Positions 21,701 to 32,000 of a DNA stretch of 64,000 nucleotides are shown here, piece by piece. The notes beneath the pieces were generated by a model. It was not told where the DNA came from, searched no databases, and was given only the letters and a program-made list of their open reading frames with translations. A program made the translations under genes and the position numbers. Numbering within the stretch: position 1 is the stretch's first letter; every line of letters starts with the position of its first letter. Source of the stretch: Terramyces sp. JEL0728 (Eukaryota > Chytridiomycota > Chytridiomycetes > Rhizophydiales > Terramycetaceae); assembly GCA_027603945.1 (NCBI GenBank), contig JADIIU010000019.1, positions 94,996 to 158,995 of the forward strand, in the 5' to 3' direction.

Positions 21701-22961
21701 AATCTGGATAAAATTGACAAAAACCATGCGGCCTTGTTTGCAATGCAAAATGGTAACCCCCGTCTTAACTGTAGTCAAATCATTCCAAGCATTGTATATC
21801 GATATTCTTTCTTCGCTTGTAATCTACTTTGCCGCTTTACTACTAGTTTTTGCTCGAAATGTCCCAAGTATTGATTCCGTTGCTGGTCTTGCATTGTCGA
21901 ATGCCCTGCAAATGCTGGTGTTTGTACAATGGACGGTAATTTTAAAATAAGTATAGGTTCGTCAATGGGGCGACGTTGAAACCCAAATGTCATCGGTTGG
22001 CCAGCTGGTATACTACGGAAATGTTAAACCAGAAGCACCATTCGAAATCCCGACCAACAAACCTCCGCCGGATTGGCCTCAAGAAGGGCGAATTAAATTC
22101 ACAAACATTGAGTTGAAATACCAAAAGTTTGGTGTATCGGTATTAAAGAATATTAGCTTGACCATATATCCAAAGGAAAAGATTGGTATTGTAGGAAGAA
22201 CAGGGTCTGGTAAATCTACGGTGAGATTTGATTAATAGCAGTTGCTTATTTCATTGCTGAGAATCGTCGAACCTTGCCATGGAACCATCACCATCGATGA
22301 TTTGGATGTCTCTGGAATCGGCCTTCATGATCTTCGCAACAAAATTGCTATTATCCCGCAAGAACCGGTCATGTTTGTGGGCACTATTCGATCAAATCTC
22401 GATCCTTTCAACAAATCAACCGATGAAGAAATTTGGCGAGCACTCGACGCGGTATTTTTAGGCGAAAGCTTTCGCAATTCCCCCTCTAAATTGGAGACAC
22501 TAGTGTCTGAAAATGGAAAATCAGTTTCTCAGGGCCAAAGACAACTTTTGTGTATTGCCAGGGCTATTTTGTCAAAAGCTAAAGTGTTGGTGCTGGATGA
22601 AGCTACTGCATCGCTAGATGCCCAAACTGACCTGATGATACAAGAAGCTATCAAAAAGAATTTTGGAGAACTGACCATGTTGACCATTGCTCATCGATTG
22701 AACACAATTATCGAATCAGACAGGGTTTTGGTTATGGACGCGGGAAAAGCAGTTGAATTCGACGAGCCTGTCAATCTGTTGAAAATCCCAAATGGCATCT
22801 TTAAAAGTCTAATTGATCAAACTGGTGAACTCGCAGCCAAAAAATTGATAGAAATTGCTGGAAAGGCTCATAATGACAGAGTCGAAAATGGATATGATTT
22901 CCCTGCACTTAAGGATAAGTCAGATGACCAACCACTAAAAGTTGATGAAATCTTCAAATAA
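18722..22961 (+). CDS. ABC transporter, subfamily C (MRP/Yor1-type full transporter)
   Basis: Exons 18722-18957, 18979-21752, 21775-21935, 21957-22220 and 22242-22961 give 1384 residues; the introns are 21, 22, 21 and 21 nt. Layout is TMD1, NBD1, linker, TMD2, NBD2 without an extra N-terminal TMD0. NBD1 has Walker A GDVGSGKSS (~446), signature LSGGQRQR (~537) and Walker B DIVLLDDP. NBD2 has Walker A GRTGSGKST (~1135), signature VSQGQRQL and Walker B VLVLDEATASLD. TMD1 contains the ABCC motif IKLIKFYAWEMPF. ABCC proteins export organic anions and glutathione conjugates at plasma or vacuolar membranes; the substrate cannot be inferred. The last intron lies exactly after the NBD2 GKST codons, and splicing restores GKSTLLISLLRIVEP. 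Confidence 0.93.
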
Positions 22962-22992
22962 ATTCCGATTGCGTATTTTTTTTTCTTTTTTC

Positions 22993-24482
22993 ATGGACTT
23001 CAAGTACGACTTGAAAGAATCTGCAAACTTTATCGAGGGCAAGCAAAATATCTGTCTTCAATTCCCAGATGAATTGCTTGCAGACGCCCCTCTAGTTGCC
23101 CAGCACCTTAACTCGGACTCTGTATTCATTATGGCTGACACTACGTTTGGCCCATGCTGTGCCGACCTGATAGCTGGTCAACATGCTTCCGCTGATGCAA
23201 TTATACATTATGGCCCTGCATGTCTGACAAGGCAAGTATTTCCTAAATTAGACCGGGAAAAGAGTCTCCGCCTATTTTGTATGTTTTTGAAAAGCAAGCT
23301 GTTGATATTGACGATTTGGCTGCAAAAATCGAATCTACCTTTACTGATAGCCAACCAGTAATAGTACTTGGCGATACCTCCACTTATCATATTTGGCCTG
23401 CCCTTCAGAACAGAATACCGCTTCCCAATTTTATATGGTCCAGAATAGAAAAAGAGGTCCACAACGATGCTGAAGAAGAGGAGAAAATCCACGGACGGAT
23501 TATTAGCTTGCCGGACAATGTGCAGATGCAAGACTGTGTTTTGTTTTATATTGGTGCAGATTCTCTCTGCCTGTCTAATTTGGTAATGTCGATATCTCCT
23601 GCTTCAGTTGTAATATACACTCCCGACACTAAAGAAATCAACGGGCATTATGGCCAGTTGCAGTCGGTTTTGCAGAGACGGTTTGTGCAAATGGAAAAAG
23701 CTAGAGACGCCAATGTCATTGGGATTGTTGTGGGTACTTTAGGAGTTGGTAAGTTGGACCGTTGGTAAATGATGACCATTAGATGCATTCTATAGGAAGA
23801 GCCGTCGTAACAATATCGAGAGATAATTTGACGACCATTTACTTCTGCTGATACCAAATTTTTATTCTTCAGACTAACCTTAGCATCTTATTTGGAGGTG
23901 GTGAACACCTTGAAGGAATTAATTATAGCTAGTGGCAAAAAGCCCTATATTCTTGCTGTTGGCAAGCCAAATCCCGCAAAGTTAGGAAACTTTCCTGAAA
24001 TTGATTGCTTTGTGTTAGTCGCTTGTCCCCAGAACTCTATTCTAGATTCAAAAGAGTATTTTTACCCTATCGTTACTCCCTACGAGCTGTCCCTCGCTTT
24101 GGACAAAAAATCCATCTGGAATCCGTCCAAATACGAATTGAACCTCAGTCGTATGATGCAAGGTCTTTCGGTGCAACTTGAGGATACCAAAATTAGAGCT
24201 TCGGAACACCACGACTCTGACGATGAACCGCATTTTTCTCTGATTACTGGTCAATACGCAGTCAAGAAAGGCTTCGTGACAGTTACCAACGATGAAGATG
24301 TCCCAGGGGAATTCATGATGATCAAAAAGGAAGGCGGACAGCTTTCAAAGTTTGTTACATCAAATGTCGGTGCAGAATTCTTGAATAGCAAATCCTTCAA
24401 AGGGTTGGAACCTAAAATAGGGGAAACTAAAGTGGAACTCGCAGAGGAAGGTAGAAGCGGTATTGCAAAGAATTATGAATAA
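22993..24482 (+). CDS. DPH2: Diphthamide biosynthesis protein 2
   Basis: Exons 22993-23231, 23252-23748 and 23884-24482 give 444 residues. Conserved text includes IMADTTFGPCCADLIAGQH (~45-65), AIIHYGPACLTR, GTLGVASYLEVVNTL and GNFPEIDCFVLVACPQNS. DPH1-DPH2 is the iron-sulfur radical-SAM-like heterodimer that moves the aminocarboxypropyl group of SAM onto a histidine of translation factor EF2. The first intron (23232-23251, 20 nt) has a GC donor, GCAAGT, and is the only one that keeps frame. The second (23749-23883) is 135 nt, about seven times longer than normal here, and holds a C/D snoRNA candidate. It still ends in the standard ctaaccttag. The ATG follows a T-run 31 bp after the previous stop. 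Confidence 0.9.
23762..23857 (+). ncRNA. Box C/D snoRNA candidate inside DPH2 intron 2
   Basis: A 96-nt element lies inside the long DPH2 intron. It has a consensus C box ATGATGA at 23769-23775 and a D box CTGA at 23848-23851. Immediately outside them, TTGGTA (23762-23767) and TACCAA (23852-23857) pair perfectly as a 6-bp terminal stem. This is the standard layout of an intron-encoded box C/D snoRNA guiding 2'-O-methylation. Internal C' and D' boxes are not clear. The presumed guide is the stretch just 5' of the D box (about 23836-23847); its rRNA target cannot be named without a search. The host gene is a translation-related housekeeping gene, as is common for snoRNA hosts. Confidence 0.75.
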
Positions 24483-24588
24483 TTTATTACTGTAATTTTA
24501 AATATAATTTATGTCCAGACTTTTAAATGTCTCCACCCTTGCGCCACAAATTGGTGCTACTTTGATTTGCAATTGTTTAATTTGCCAA

Positions 24589-25538
24589 ATGATTGTACTC
24601 AAAGTAGCTTTTCATGATGGCAAGAAGACTGAAATCAAGCGATTGCCAATGTCCCGATTGCCGAATGAACTGACCTTTGACGAAGTAATTGGCGCTAATC
24701 TAGCTTATAGTAACAATCAACCGAATGTTTAAAAGATCAGATCAACTCGTTCTCAAGTATTTGGATGAAGGTAGATCCATTTAACCGTAGATCAGGATTT
24801 GGTTTCATTGGAAAACGACGGAGGTTCAATTTGCTAATGCTAGATATTTCACATGCCCTCAATATCAACACCACGTTCAAGATTCATGCCTTTACAGACA
24901 AGATAAAGGAAATTCCAACCAGGCCAGAGTTATTGTTCGCCAAGGCGAACGATTCCAGCGACATTAAGGAGATTCTTGGCATGGTCCAGTCTACTTTGGA
25001 GAAGCTACTGATTAAGGGTAAACTATTGTTTACAACAGAATCTAAAGTCGAAACCGAGAAGGAATCGTTCGCCCCTGTCAATTACTCGCAATTCGAGCCA
25101 TCTCAACAGGTTGCAACAAACCCGAGCTACAGCTATCAAAATGCTCAGCGCTCTCAGACTCCTATTCAGCCAATCCAGACCCCAATTACCCAGCAAACCC
25201 AAATTCAACCCTTGAATCAACCTATGCAGCCGGCAATGAACCAACAGAGCCAAATCAATCAGCAACCGCAAATGTCCCAACAAGGTCCAATTAACCAACA
25301 AATGAACCAGATTCATCCAGGCACGCCAGCTACTCAACAGCCGCAAGCAACTACTCAGGCATATTCGCAGTGGTCACCTCAAGATTCGGGTTATCAACCG
25401 CACTACTATCAAACACAACCAAGAAGCCGGCCATTTTCGGGAAGCTATCCTCCGCTGCAAAACCCACACCTTCCAGCCCCTGCCGTACATCAACAAAATC
25501 CTAGCCATCAATTACCTCCTCCTATCCAATTCCGTTGA
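24589..25538 (+). CDS. TFG: TFG-like protein (PB1 domain, coiled coil, P/Q-rich tail)
   Basis: Exons 24589-24684, 24704-24770, 24791-24823 and 24844-25538 give 296 residues; introns are 19, 20 and 20 nt, and one exon is only 33 nt. Residues 1-~85 form a PB1 domain (KVAFHDG, LTFDELIVTINRMF, KYLDEDQDLVSLENDGD). A short helix follows (EILGMVQSTLEKLL), then a long P/Q-rich tail. This is the animal TFG layout. TFG oligomerises at ER exit sites and organises COPII carriers with SEC16, and SEC16 is encoded 3.5 kb downstream. I chose the ATG at 24589 because PB1 begins there; an in-frame ATG at 24511 would add 26 residues that do not resemble the family. Confidence 0.83.
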
Positions 25539-25592
25539 GTTTTTATTAAATACAAATTTCTTTTTGCACTGTCACGTCATTTTTACTTTGTA

Positions 25593-26786
25593 ATGAATGC
25601 CTCCAGTCAAAAAGGTTAGTTGGGAATAACAGTCAGAAAAGAAACAGGTGAGGCTTTATATGCATCCTCCCTCTATCCCTACAAGATTTCAAACGATCCA
25701 CTATGAGGATTCAGAAAAGAAAGCGTTTGCTTCGACCTCAAGGAGGTTTGAGGGGAAAATGAACGATTTGCCAGGACCAGGATACTATGCAAGGGCAGCA
25801 GAAAAGTTGGAATTAGTGTTAAAAGATGCTTCAATCTCGAAAAGAGGATATGGAGTGGGATTTGCGTCTCAAGTAGTTATAGGATTAATACAAGAAAAAA
25901 CGGTTTTTGAAACCTCCAACAGACATGGAGACGGAAATAACTATATCTCCAGCTCAATATAATCCAAAGTCTCCAAAATACTCTGATTCTCTGCAAAACT
26001 CGCTGTCGGCTGCATTTCGAAACCCAACAAATGCAGTTCTGGGCAACTCTAGATTTGTTTCTACAAACACGATGGTTCGTACAAAGCGAGGATTTAAACC
26101 AACTCCAGGTCCGGGCGAATACTCTGTGGAAAGAATAGCTGCTCGACCACCGCTAGGCGACGAGAAATCTTCCATCTTTAAAAGCAAAACATCAAGGAGC
26201 CATTTAGACGCTAGCATCAACCGTCCTGCGCCAGGTAATTGACACTGATTCAAGGCAGCTATGATATAGGGAAATCGTCGAAATCATTAGAACCAAAAAT
26301 ATATGGAGCAATTTCTGCTTTTAAATCATCTCAAAGATTCCAAAATAGCTATCTGTAAGCAATGTTAATATAGAACTAAAGGCCCTGGTCCCACTTCTTA
26401 CAATCTGGACGATATACAGCCAGGCAAAAAGTATCTTTCTATTAACAAAAGGAGTGCGAGAAAGATCAAAATTGTAAACTTGGCAGACCCACCAGCTCTG
26501 CCTGACGAACCGCTAGCAAACCAAGTTTGTGTTCCTGGTTCAGGACAAACACCAATTGCATTCCCTTCGCCTGGAAAATACAATATAGTTAGAGGTGCAG
26601 ATGCAACACTAAAATCATGCCAGGTAACGCGGTGCATATTTATGAGCAAATCAGACAGGTTTGGTAAACCACAGAACAAGGACATGCCTGGACCAGGAGA
26701 CTACCATCGTAATATTGATTAATGTAGCATTCCCGCATTCCAAATCGAGATCATATCATCTTAACCTTGAAGAAAACTGGACTTAA
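25593..26786 (+). CDS. SHIPPO / sperm-tail PG-rich repeat protein (STPG-like)
   Basis: Exons 25593-25614, 25637-25872, 25895-26234, 26255-26354, 26374-26708 and 26728-26786 give 363 residues; introns are 22, 22, 20, 19 and 19 nt. PG-rich repeats occur throughout: LPGPGYYARA, TPGPGEYSVE, RPAPGSYDIG, KGPGPTSYNL, SPGKYNIV and MPGPGDYHP. SHIPPO-repeat proteins are inner-microtubule or axoneme-associated in flagellated eukaryotes. The first ATG with a 22-nt intron and a second ATG at 25597 with an 18-nt intron both keep frame. The 3' end is ambiguous: instead of the last 19-nt intron, the same donor joined to an acceptor at 26864 would add the coding-like tail at 26865-27141 and give 422 residues. 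Confidence 0.75.
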
Positions 26787-26864
26787 TATATTTATTTCTA
26801 TTGCTCAATGTCAGACTGCACTTTTCACATGACCAAACCTCGGCATTGGAATTAACAAGATCAG

Positions 26865-27141
26865 CTCATTTTGTGCTCATAGTTGGTCCATCTTCAACTT
26901 ATAGCACGTGAGTCACTGATTGAAGCGGGAAGTTGCTTACTAATCAAAAAATAGACATGGATACAACTTTTCGACGAATTGTCCAAAAAACACTTACCAA
27001 TCGCCGGATACATGTCCGCATACATATTCGGTGCCAGGTCCTCACTTTTGCATTGAAATAGACACCATTCTAGGCGGAAATTGCGTGATCGAAAATTTTT
27101 TGTATATAAGACGGTCACAAGAAACGCCTGGTGAAAAATGA
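26865..27141 (+). other. Coding-like tail, possible alternative 3' exons of the SHIPPO gene
   Basis: One frame across this interval, after removing candidate introns 26908-26925 (18 nt) and 26932-26954 (23 nt), reads as SHIPPO-like protein: GPSSTYSTGKHGYNF, then DTCPHTYSVPGPHF, ending at TGA 27139-27141. It has no start codon of its own. Joining it to the donor at 26709 keeps frame exactly, but requires a 156-nt intron. I see no C/D boxes in that 156-nt segment. It overlaps the TATA box and start codon of the sulfite oxidase gene. It may be an alternative end of the upstream gene or the remains of an older one. Confidence 0.4.
27103..27110 (+). promoter_or_regulatory. TATA box of the sulfite oxidase gene
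   Basis: TATATAAG lies 28 bp before the proposed ATG at 27138, preceded by a T-run. The spacing leaves only a very short leader, in keeping with the compact genome. Only a few genes in the window have a recognisable TATA box. Confidence 0.45.
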
Positions 27142-28878
27142 ACGAAATCAGCCAATCACGTCACGTTGATCCCACCCACAATCCTCATTAAAAAAGGGCC
27201 TCATTCCTATTTTAACACAAATGAGCAGAAGAGTAAAGATTTCCTAACCCAGTTTGCACAGCAATTATTACCCCGGCTTTTAAATCGACACAGAGCCCTA
27301 CTCACCATTGGTGGGGGAGGGGTCGCTCTGTTTTGCTTGACAAGTACCGTCTATTCTGAGGGGAAATTACGCATAGGAGGAAACGAGTCAAATGCGCTGC
27401 AACTGGCTACTAAAGCTGAGGAAAAGTCACTTCAAATTAGCAAAGTCAAGCTTCCAAAAGAAGCAGCTATTTACAGTCGACAAGATGTATCACACCACAA
27501 CTGCAGAGAAACAGGAATCTGGGTTACTTACTTGGATGGTGTTTATGATGTGTCAGAGTTCGTCGCTATCCATCCTGGAGGCGAGCGAATCCTGCTGGCA
27601 GCCGGAAAAGCTATTGACCCATTTTGGGCTGTATTCTCTATCCATATGACCAAAGAGACTAGGGAGCTTTTGGAAACTTATCGAATTGGAACTCTGCTGC
27701 CGAAAGATCAGGATCCTACTTACAAAGATGAGCCTTCTGGTTTAGAAAAGCTGTTTGCAAATGAACCTGATAGAGATCCATCCCTAAAAGTGCTAGCTAA
27801 AACCCCGTGTAACGCTGAAGCTGATGTCAAACACCTGGAAACATTTATTACTCCAAACGAAAAATTCTATGTACGTAACCATTTGCCTGTCCCTTTGGTA
27901 GACCCTGAGAGTTATAGATTAGCCTTGGATGGTCCAGGTATTCCTGAAGATTTTGAACTCTCCTTGGATGATCTGACACAGAAATTACCAAAATATTCGG
28001 TTACGGCCACTATGCAGTGCGCAGGAAATCGTAGAAAGGAGATGCATGAAAAAATACCAGTGAAAGGGTTGCAGTGGCAATCTGGTGCTATCAGCAACGC
28101 TGTATGGACCGGCGTGCGATTGCGTGATGTACTAGAATATGCTGGTTACAAGATGCCAGATTATTCAAGCGAAGAAAGCTTTCCAGGTGATGTCGAACAT
28201 GTTGTTTTTGATGGGTTGGAGGGGTATGGTGCCTCTGTACCCGCTGAAAAGGCATTTAACCCTCGAGGTGATGTTATTTTAGCGTATGAAATGAACGGCG
28301 AGCCTATTCCAAGAGACCATGGATATCCTCTTCGCGCTGTTATCCCTGGCGTTGTTGCTGCCAGATCCGTCAAATGGCTTTCTAAAATATCACTATCTGA
28401 TGAAGAATCACCTTCACATTGGCAGCAGAGGGATTACAAAGGCTTCAATCCATCCGCCGATTTAGCCAGCTCTGACTACTCGAAATCCCAATCAATTCAA
28501 GAACTACCTGTGCAATCATCAATCACCACACCTGTTGCCGGAGAAGATCTCACAGCCGATAACGGGTTTGTTACTGTTAAAGGCTATGCCATCGCAGGTG
28601 GCGGTAGAGGAATTAACAGGGTAGATGTTTCTAGCGATGGCGGTAAGACCTGGACGGATGCTACTTTACATCCTCCAAAGCAAACAAGAGGCAGAACTTG
28701 GGCCTGGACTCAATGGGAAGCCAAAATACCAGTAAACGACAGAAAAGAAATGGACCTTGTTTGTAAGGCGGTAGATGAAAGTTACAATACTCAGCCCGAT
28801 TCTTTCGATGGCATCTACAATGTTCGTGGTGTTTTGGTATCAGCCTGGCAACGCATTAAAACAAAAATTGTCAATTAA
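27138..28878 (+). CDS. SUOX: Sulfite oxidase with N-terminal cytochrome b5 domain
   Basis: The long frame 27197-28878 lacks an in-frame ATG. Joining it to the ATG at 27138 across a 37-nt GT..AG intron (27160-27196) keeps frame and gives 567 residues. The N-terminus is Arg/Leu-rich with a hydrophobic stretch, consistent with mitochondrial targeting. A b5 haem domain follows (YSRQDVSHHN, DGVYDVSEF, IHPGGERILL, with His ligands). The molybdopterin domain has KFYVRNHLPVP and the catalytic cysteine in TMQCAGNRR. The C-terminal dimerisation domain ends VRGVLVSAWQRIK. Animal SUOX has the same order; it oxidises sulfite to sulfate in the intermembrane space. The intron length is unusual here, so the exact N-terminus is less certain than the identity. 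Confidence 0.9.
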
Positions 28879-29035
28879 AATATTTCATTTGCTTATTCTT
28901 TGCGTTCAAATCTCCTTCCGGCAATTGCTCAAATTGACTCTTCCAATCATCCATTCTTGTATCACATATTCTTTTTATTGCAATGATTGATACGTGGTAC
29001 TTTATTTTTGCAATCATTTTTCAAAGCAAAATCCA

Positions 29036-32000
29036 ATGAGTTCAAATCTCAAAGGCAAACTGTCCTTAATTCTAGGAAAATTTCAGTTCAGTGGAATTCC
29101 ACCTCGTAAAAAGAGGTCAGAATCAAACTTTGAATTAAAGAAAAACGTCGAGCAGACTGTTACAACCAAGAAACCAATTCAAACTGAAACTAATACTGGA
29201 TTTCAAGTAAAACCAAATGACTGGGGATTTGACGATGAAATTGATTGGGGGCAAGTAAATAATGCAGAAATAACTGCAGAAACGAATGGCAGAAACGATC
29301 CAACTTTTGATAATGTACAATCTACGAACAAGACTGGGTTTAAATCATTCGAGAAGGATCCTGTCGCCAATATCAATTCTGCAAAATCAACACCAGTGCC
29401 GATTTCGAGCGCACAATTCAAAGATACAACATCAAGCATAAAAAAGATTTCCCCGCAACAAACAGTTCTATCTGTTACCAAATCTATAAGCACAGGAGTT
29501 TCGCAACCAGATGAAGTTATAACAAAAAAGATTCCTACACCAAGACTGTCTCCCAAGAAGGTGGTAATGGTGACTAGTGAACCACTTGTAGATGATGCAT
29601 CTTGGGATAAGGATAACAAGTGGGGAGATTGGAATTCACCAGAAATCCCTCCGGTGCTTGACCTCCCTATCAAACAACATGCTCCACCAACAGTCACAAA
29701 ATCAAGCCCTCCAAAAGCTAATCTAAAGTCGCCGTTAAATGAATCAGCTATGAAATCAAGTACAGCGAAATCACCTTCCTTTGGAAAAGCTAGTCCAATC
29801 AGCAACCCTGTTGTTGTGCCTTCATTAGCACAAGCTGGAAACAATATTTCTCAAGATACAGCAAGTTGGGATATTGGAGATGAAGACTTGTTTACCCAGA
29901 ACGTTGGAGAATCTATAGATAAGACATCCGCTGGCAGACCGTCCCCCGCTGCAAGTCTCCTTAAAAGTCCGGCTGCAAATGCAGTTCAACCTTCTCCAAA
30001 ACCCAAGCCTACAACCCAAATGGAACAATTGCCATATAAAAGCCCAACCATAAATAATATCCAACCTTCTCCAAAAATCGTGCAGCCCTTCACAGAAAAG
30101 TCCCCAAATAGAGGCACACCTCTACAAATTGTAGAAACTGCAAGTCTGCAATATCTTCCTGTGACTTCCAGCCCAAAACCAGCTATTTCAGCATTGCCAG
30201 CTCCTCAAAAGTCACCTGCTGTCCGAGCAGCAAGTCCTAACAAGAGATCGCCGGCGATAAACAAAAGCCCAAAGCTCCAACAGAAATCAGAAAGCCCACA
30301 ATTGGCATTTGATCAAGTGCCAGGCAAAAACAAATCCAAAGAAATGATGTTGACTTCAGCCCCTGGATTTTTAGCAGCTCAGCCAGAAAACAATCCTCCA
30401 AGAACTACAAATTCGTTTCAAACAAGCCCAGTAATTCCTTCCAAATCGCCAGAGGTACCATTTCGCAAACAGTCCACTGCTTTCCAAGATCAACCTGGAA
30501 ATTTGCAGTACTTTCCATCTGAACCAGCAACTACCTTTGAACAGAACGGTCAACATGTAAATATTAATTGATTTTTAGGACACAGTTGGCTATTTCGTGC
30601 AAGATCCTACTCAAATCAATCATGGCCAGCAAGGAAACGCTCTTTACGACGAATATGGCTATCCAATACAGCCAGATACTTTGGGAAATAATGCTCAGTA
30701 TGATGAGCGCGACCATACCAGGATACTAAACTCTACTAGTGAACAAGATTGGTATGCGCAGCAGGCTAGTTACAACACAGAAATTGGTGATCAAAATCTT
30801 GGTAATTATGGTTTGGGATTGAAGCTTCAAAATCAAACCGTTGACCCTAATTATCAACCTATGAATCAGGAAGCTAGTATGCAGCAAGCTGTACAGGAGC
30901 AGCATCATATTCAGCAGCAGTATATATCCCAACATTACCAACCAGAAATGGCTCAGTTCCATGGAAATACTGAGACTCTAGAATCAAAATTTGCCGACTC
31001 GCAGCAAAATATCTCTGAAGGACAGTATAATTATTCTAGTGATGGTGGACAGCAGGTTTACGGTACACATGTGCCAGTGAGTATTCCAAGTTATAGCTAT
31101 GAAGCGCAGAATAATACACAAGAATACTCGGCTGACCACAATAACCAACAGTATTTGCAAGAAACATCTCAATTTCATCCAAATGATCTATCTCAAAGTA
31201 TTCCCCAAGAGTCAGGTAAGGACCAAGGGGGATTGCATACGGATTATCCAGGACACATCCAGCAGGAAAGCGTGGTAGAACAGTCAAATCAAAAAGATTA
31301 TCCAGCGGAGCAGCAATACTACCAAGATTATCCAGCCGACCAGCAGGATAGTCTAAATTATCCAATTGATCAGCAATATCAGACAAACATCCTCGCTGAA
31401 CAACAGCATCACCAAAACTATCCTGGTCAACACAATTACGATCAAGAGTACACAGCGGAACAATACTACGAGCAAGGAATTCCTCCTGAACAGCACGATC
31501 ACGCTGAATTTAAAGGTGGACTACTCCAACCACAAGAGCTTCAAGCGGAGCAGTATCAACAAGAATACGATCAAAATTACTATAATACTTTCTCACAGCA
31601 TAACGATGCAAGTGCAATGGTTCAAGCTCAAAATAATCAGGCTCATTTTACCCAAGGGGAATATATTCCTGATGGCAACTATGCTGAAGTTGTTCAGAAA
31701 CAAGCAGACGCTCAACCACAGCCAACACAATGGAACCAAAATCCTCTGGAATCCCATATCCCTGACACTTTCTCTGGAGAAGTTGCAGGCGACGAGTACT
31801 ATCCTCAAGATGAATTTGGTCTCCAGCAACACGGTGCTCAAGAAGAAGATCATCTCCAAAGCAATCGCAATGTTTTGCCTGAACAGGGTTCAAACCTGAA
31901 TAATGGCAACTCTACTGGAATTCCACAGGAAGAACCTGTCGGCACAGTCGATTTGCACCAGAAATCAAAAGTACCAATAGAAAATGAACAACTCGAGTCC

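Noticed and set aside
18992..21874. Half-size ABC transporter ending at 21874
   Set aside because: The apparent end lies in the middle of TMD2; a 22-nt intron restores the frame and leads to NBD2.
22520..22560. Degenerate NBD2 signature (VSQGQRQL) as evidence of a dead ATPase site
   Set aside because: Variation at this position is common in ABCC NBD2 domains, and Walker A and B are intact.
24511..24588. TFG start at ATG 24511
   Set aside because: The extra 26 residues precede the PB1 domain without resemblance to TFG; 24589 matches the domain start, though both remain possible.
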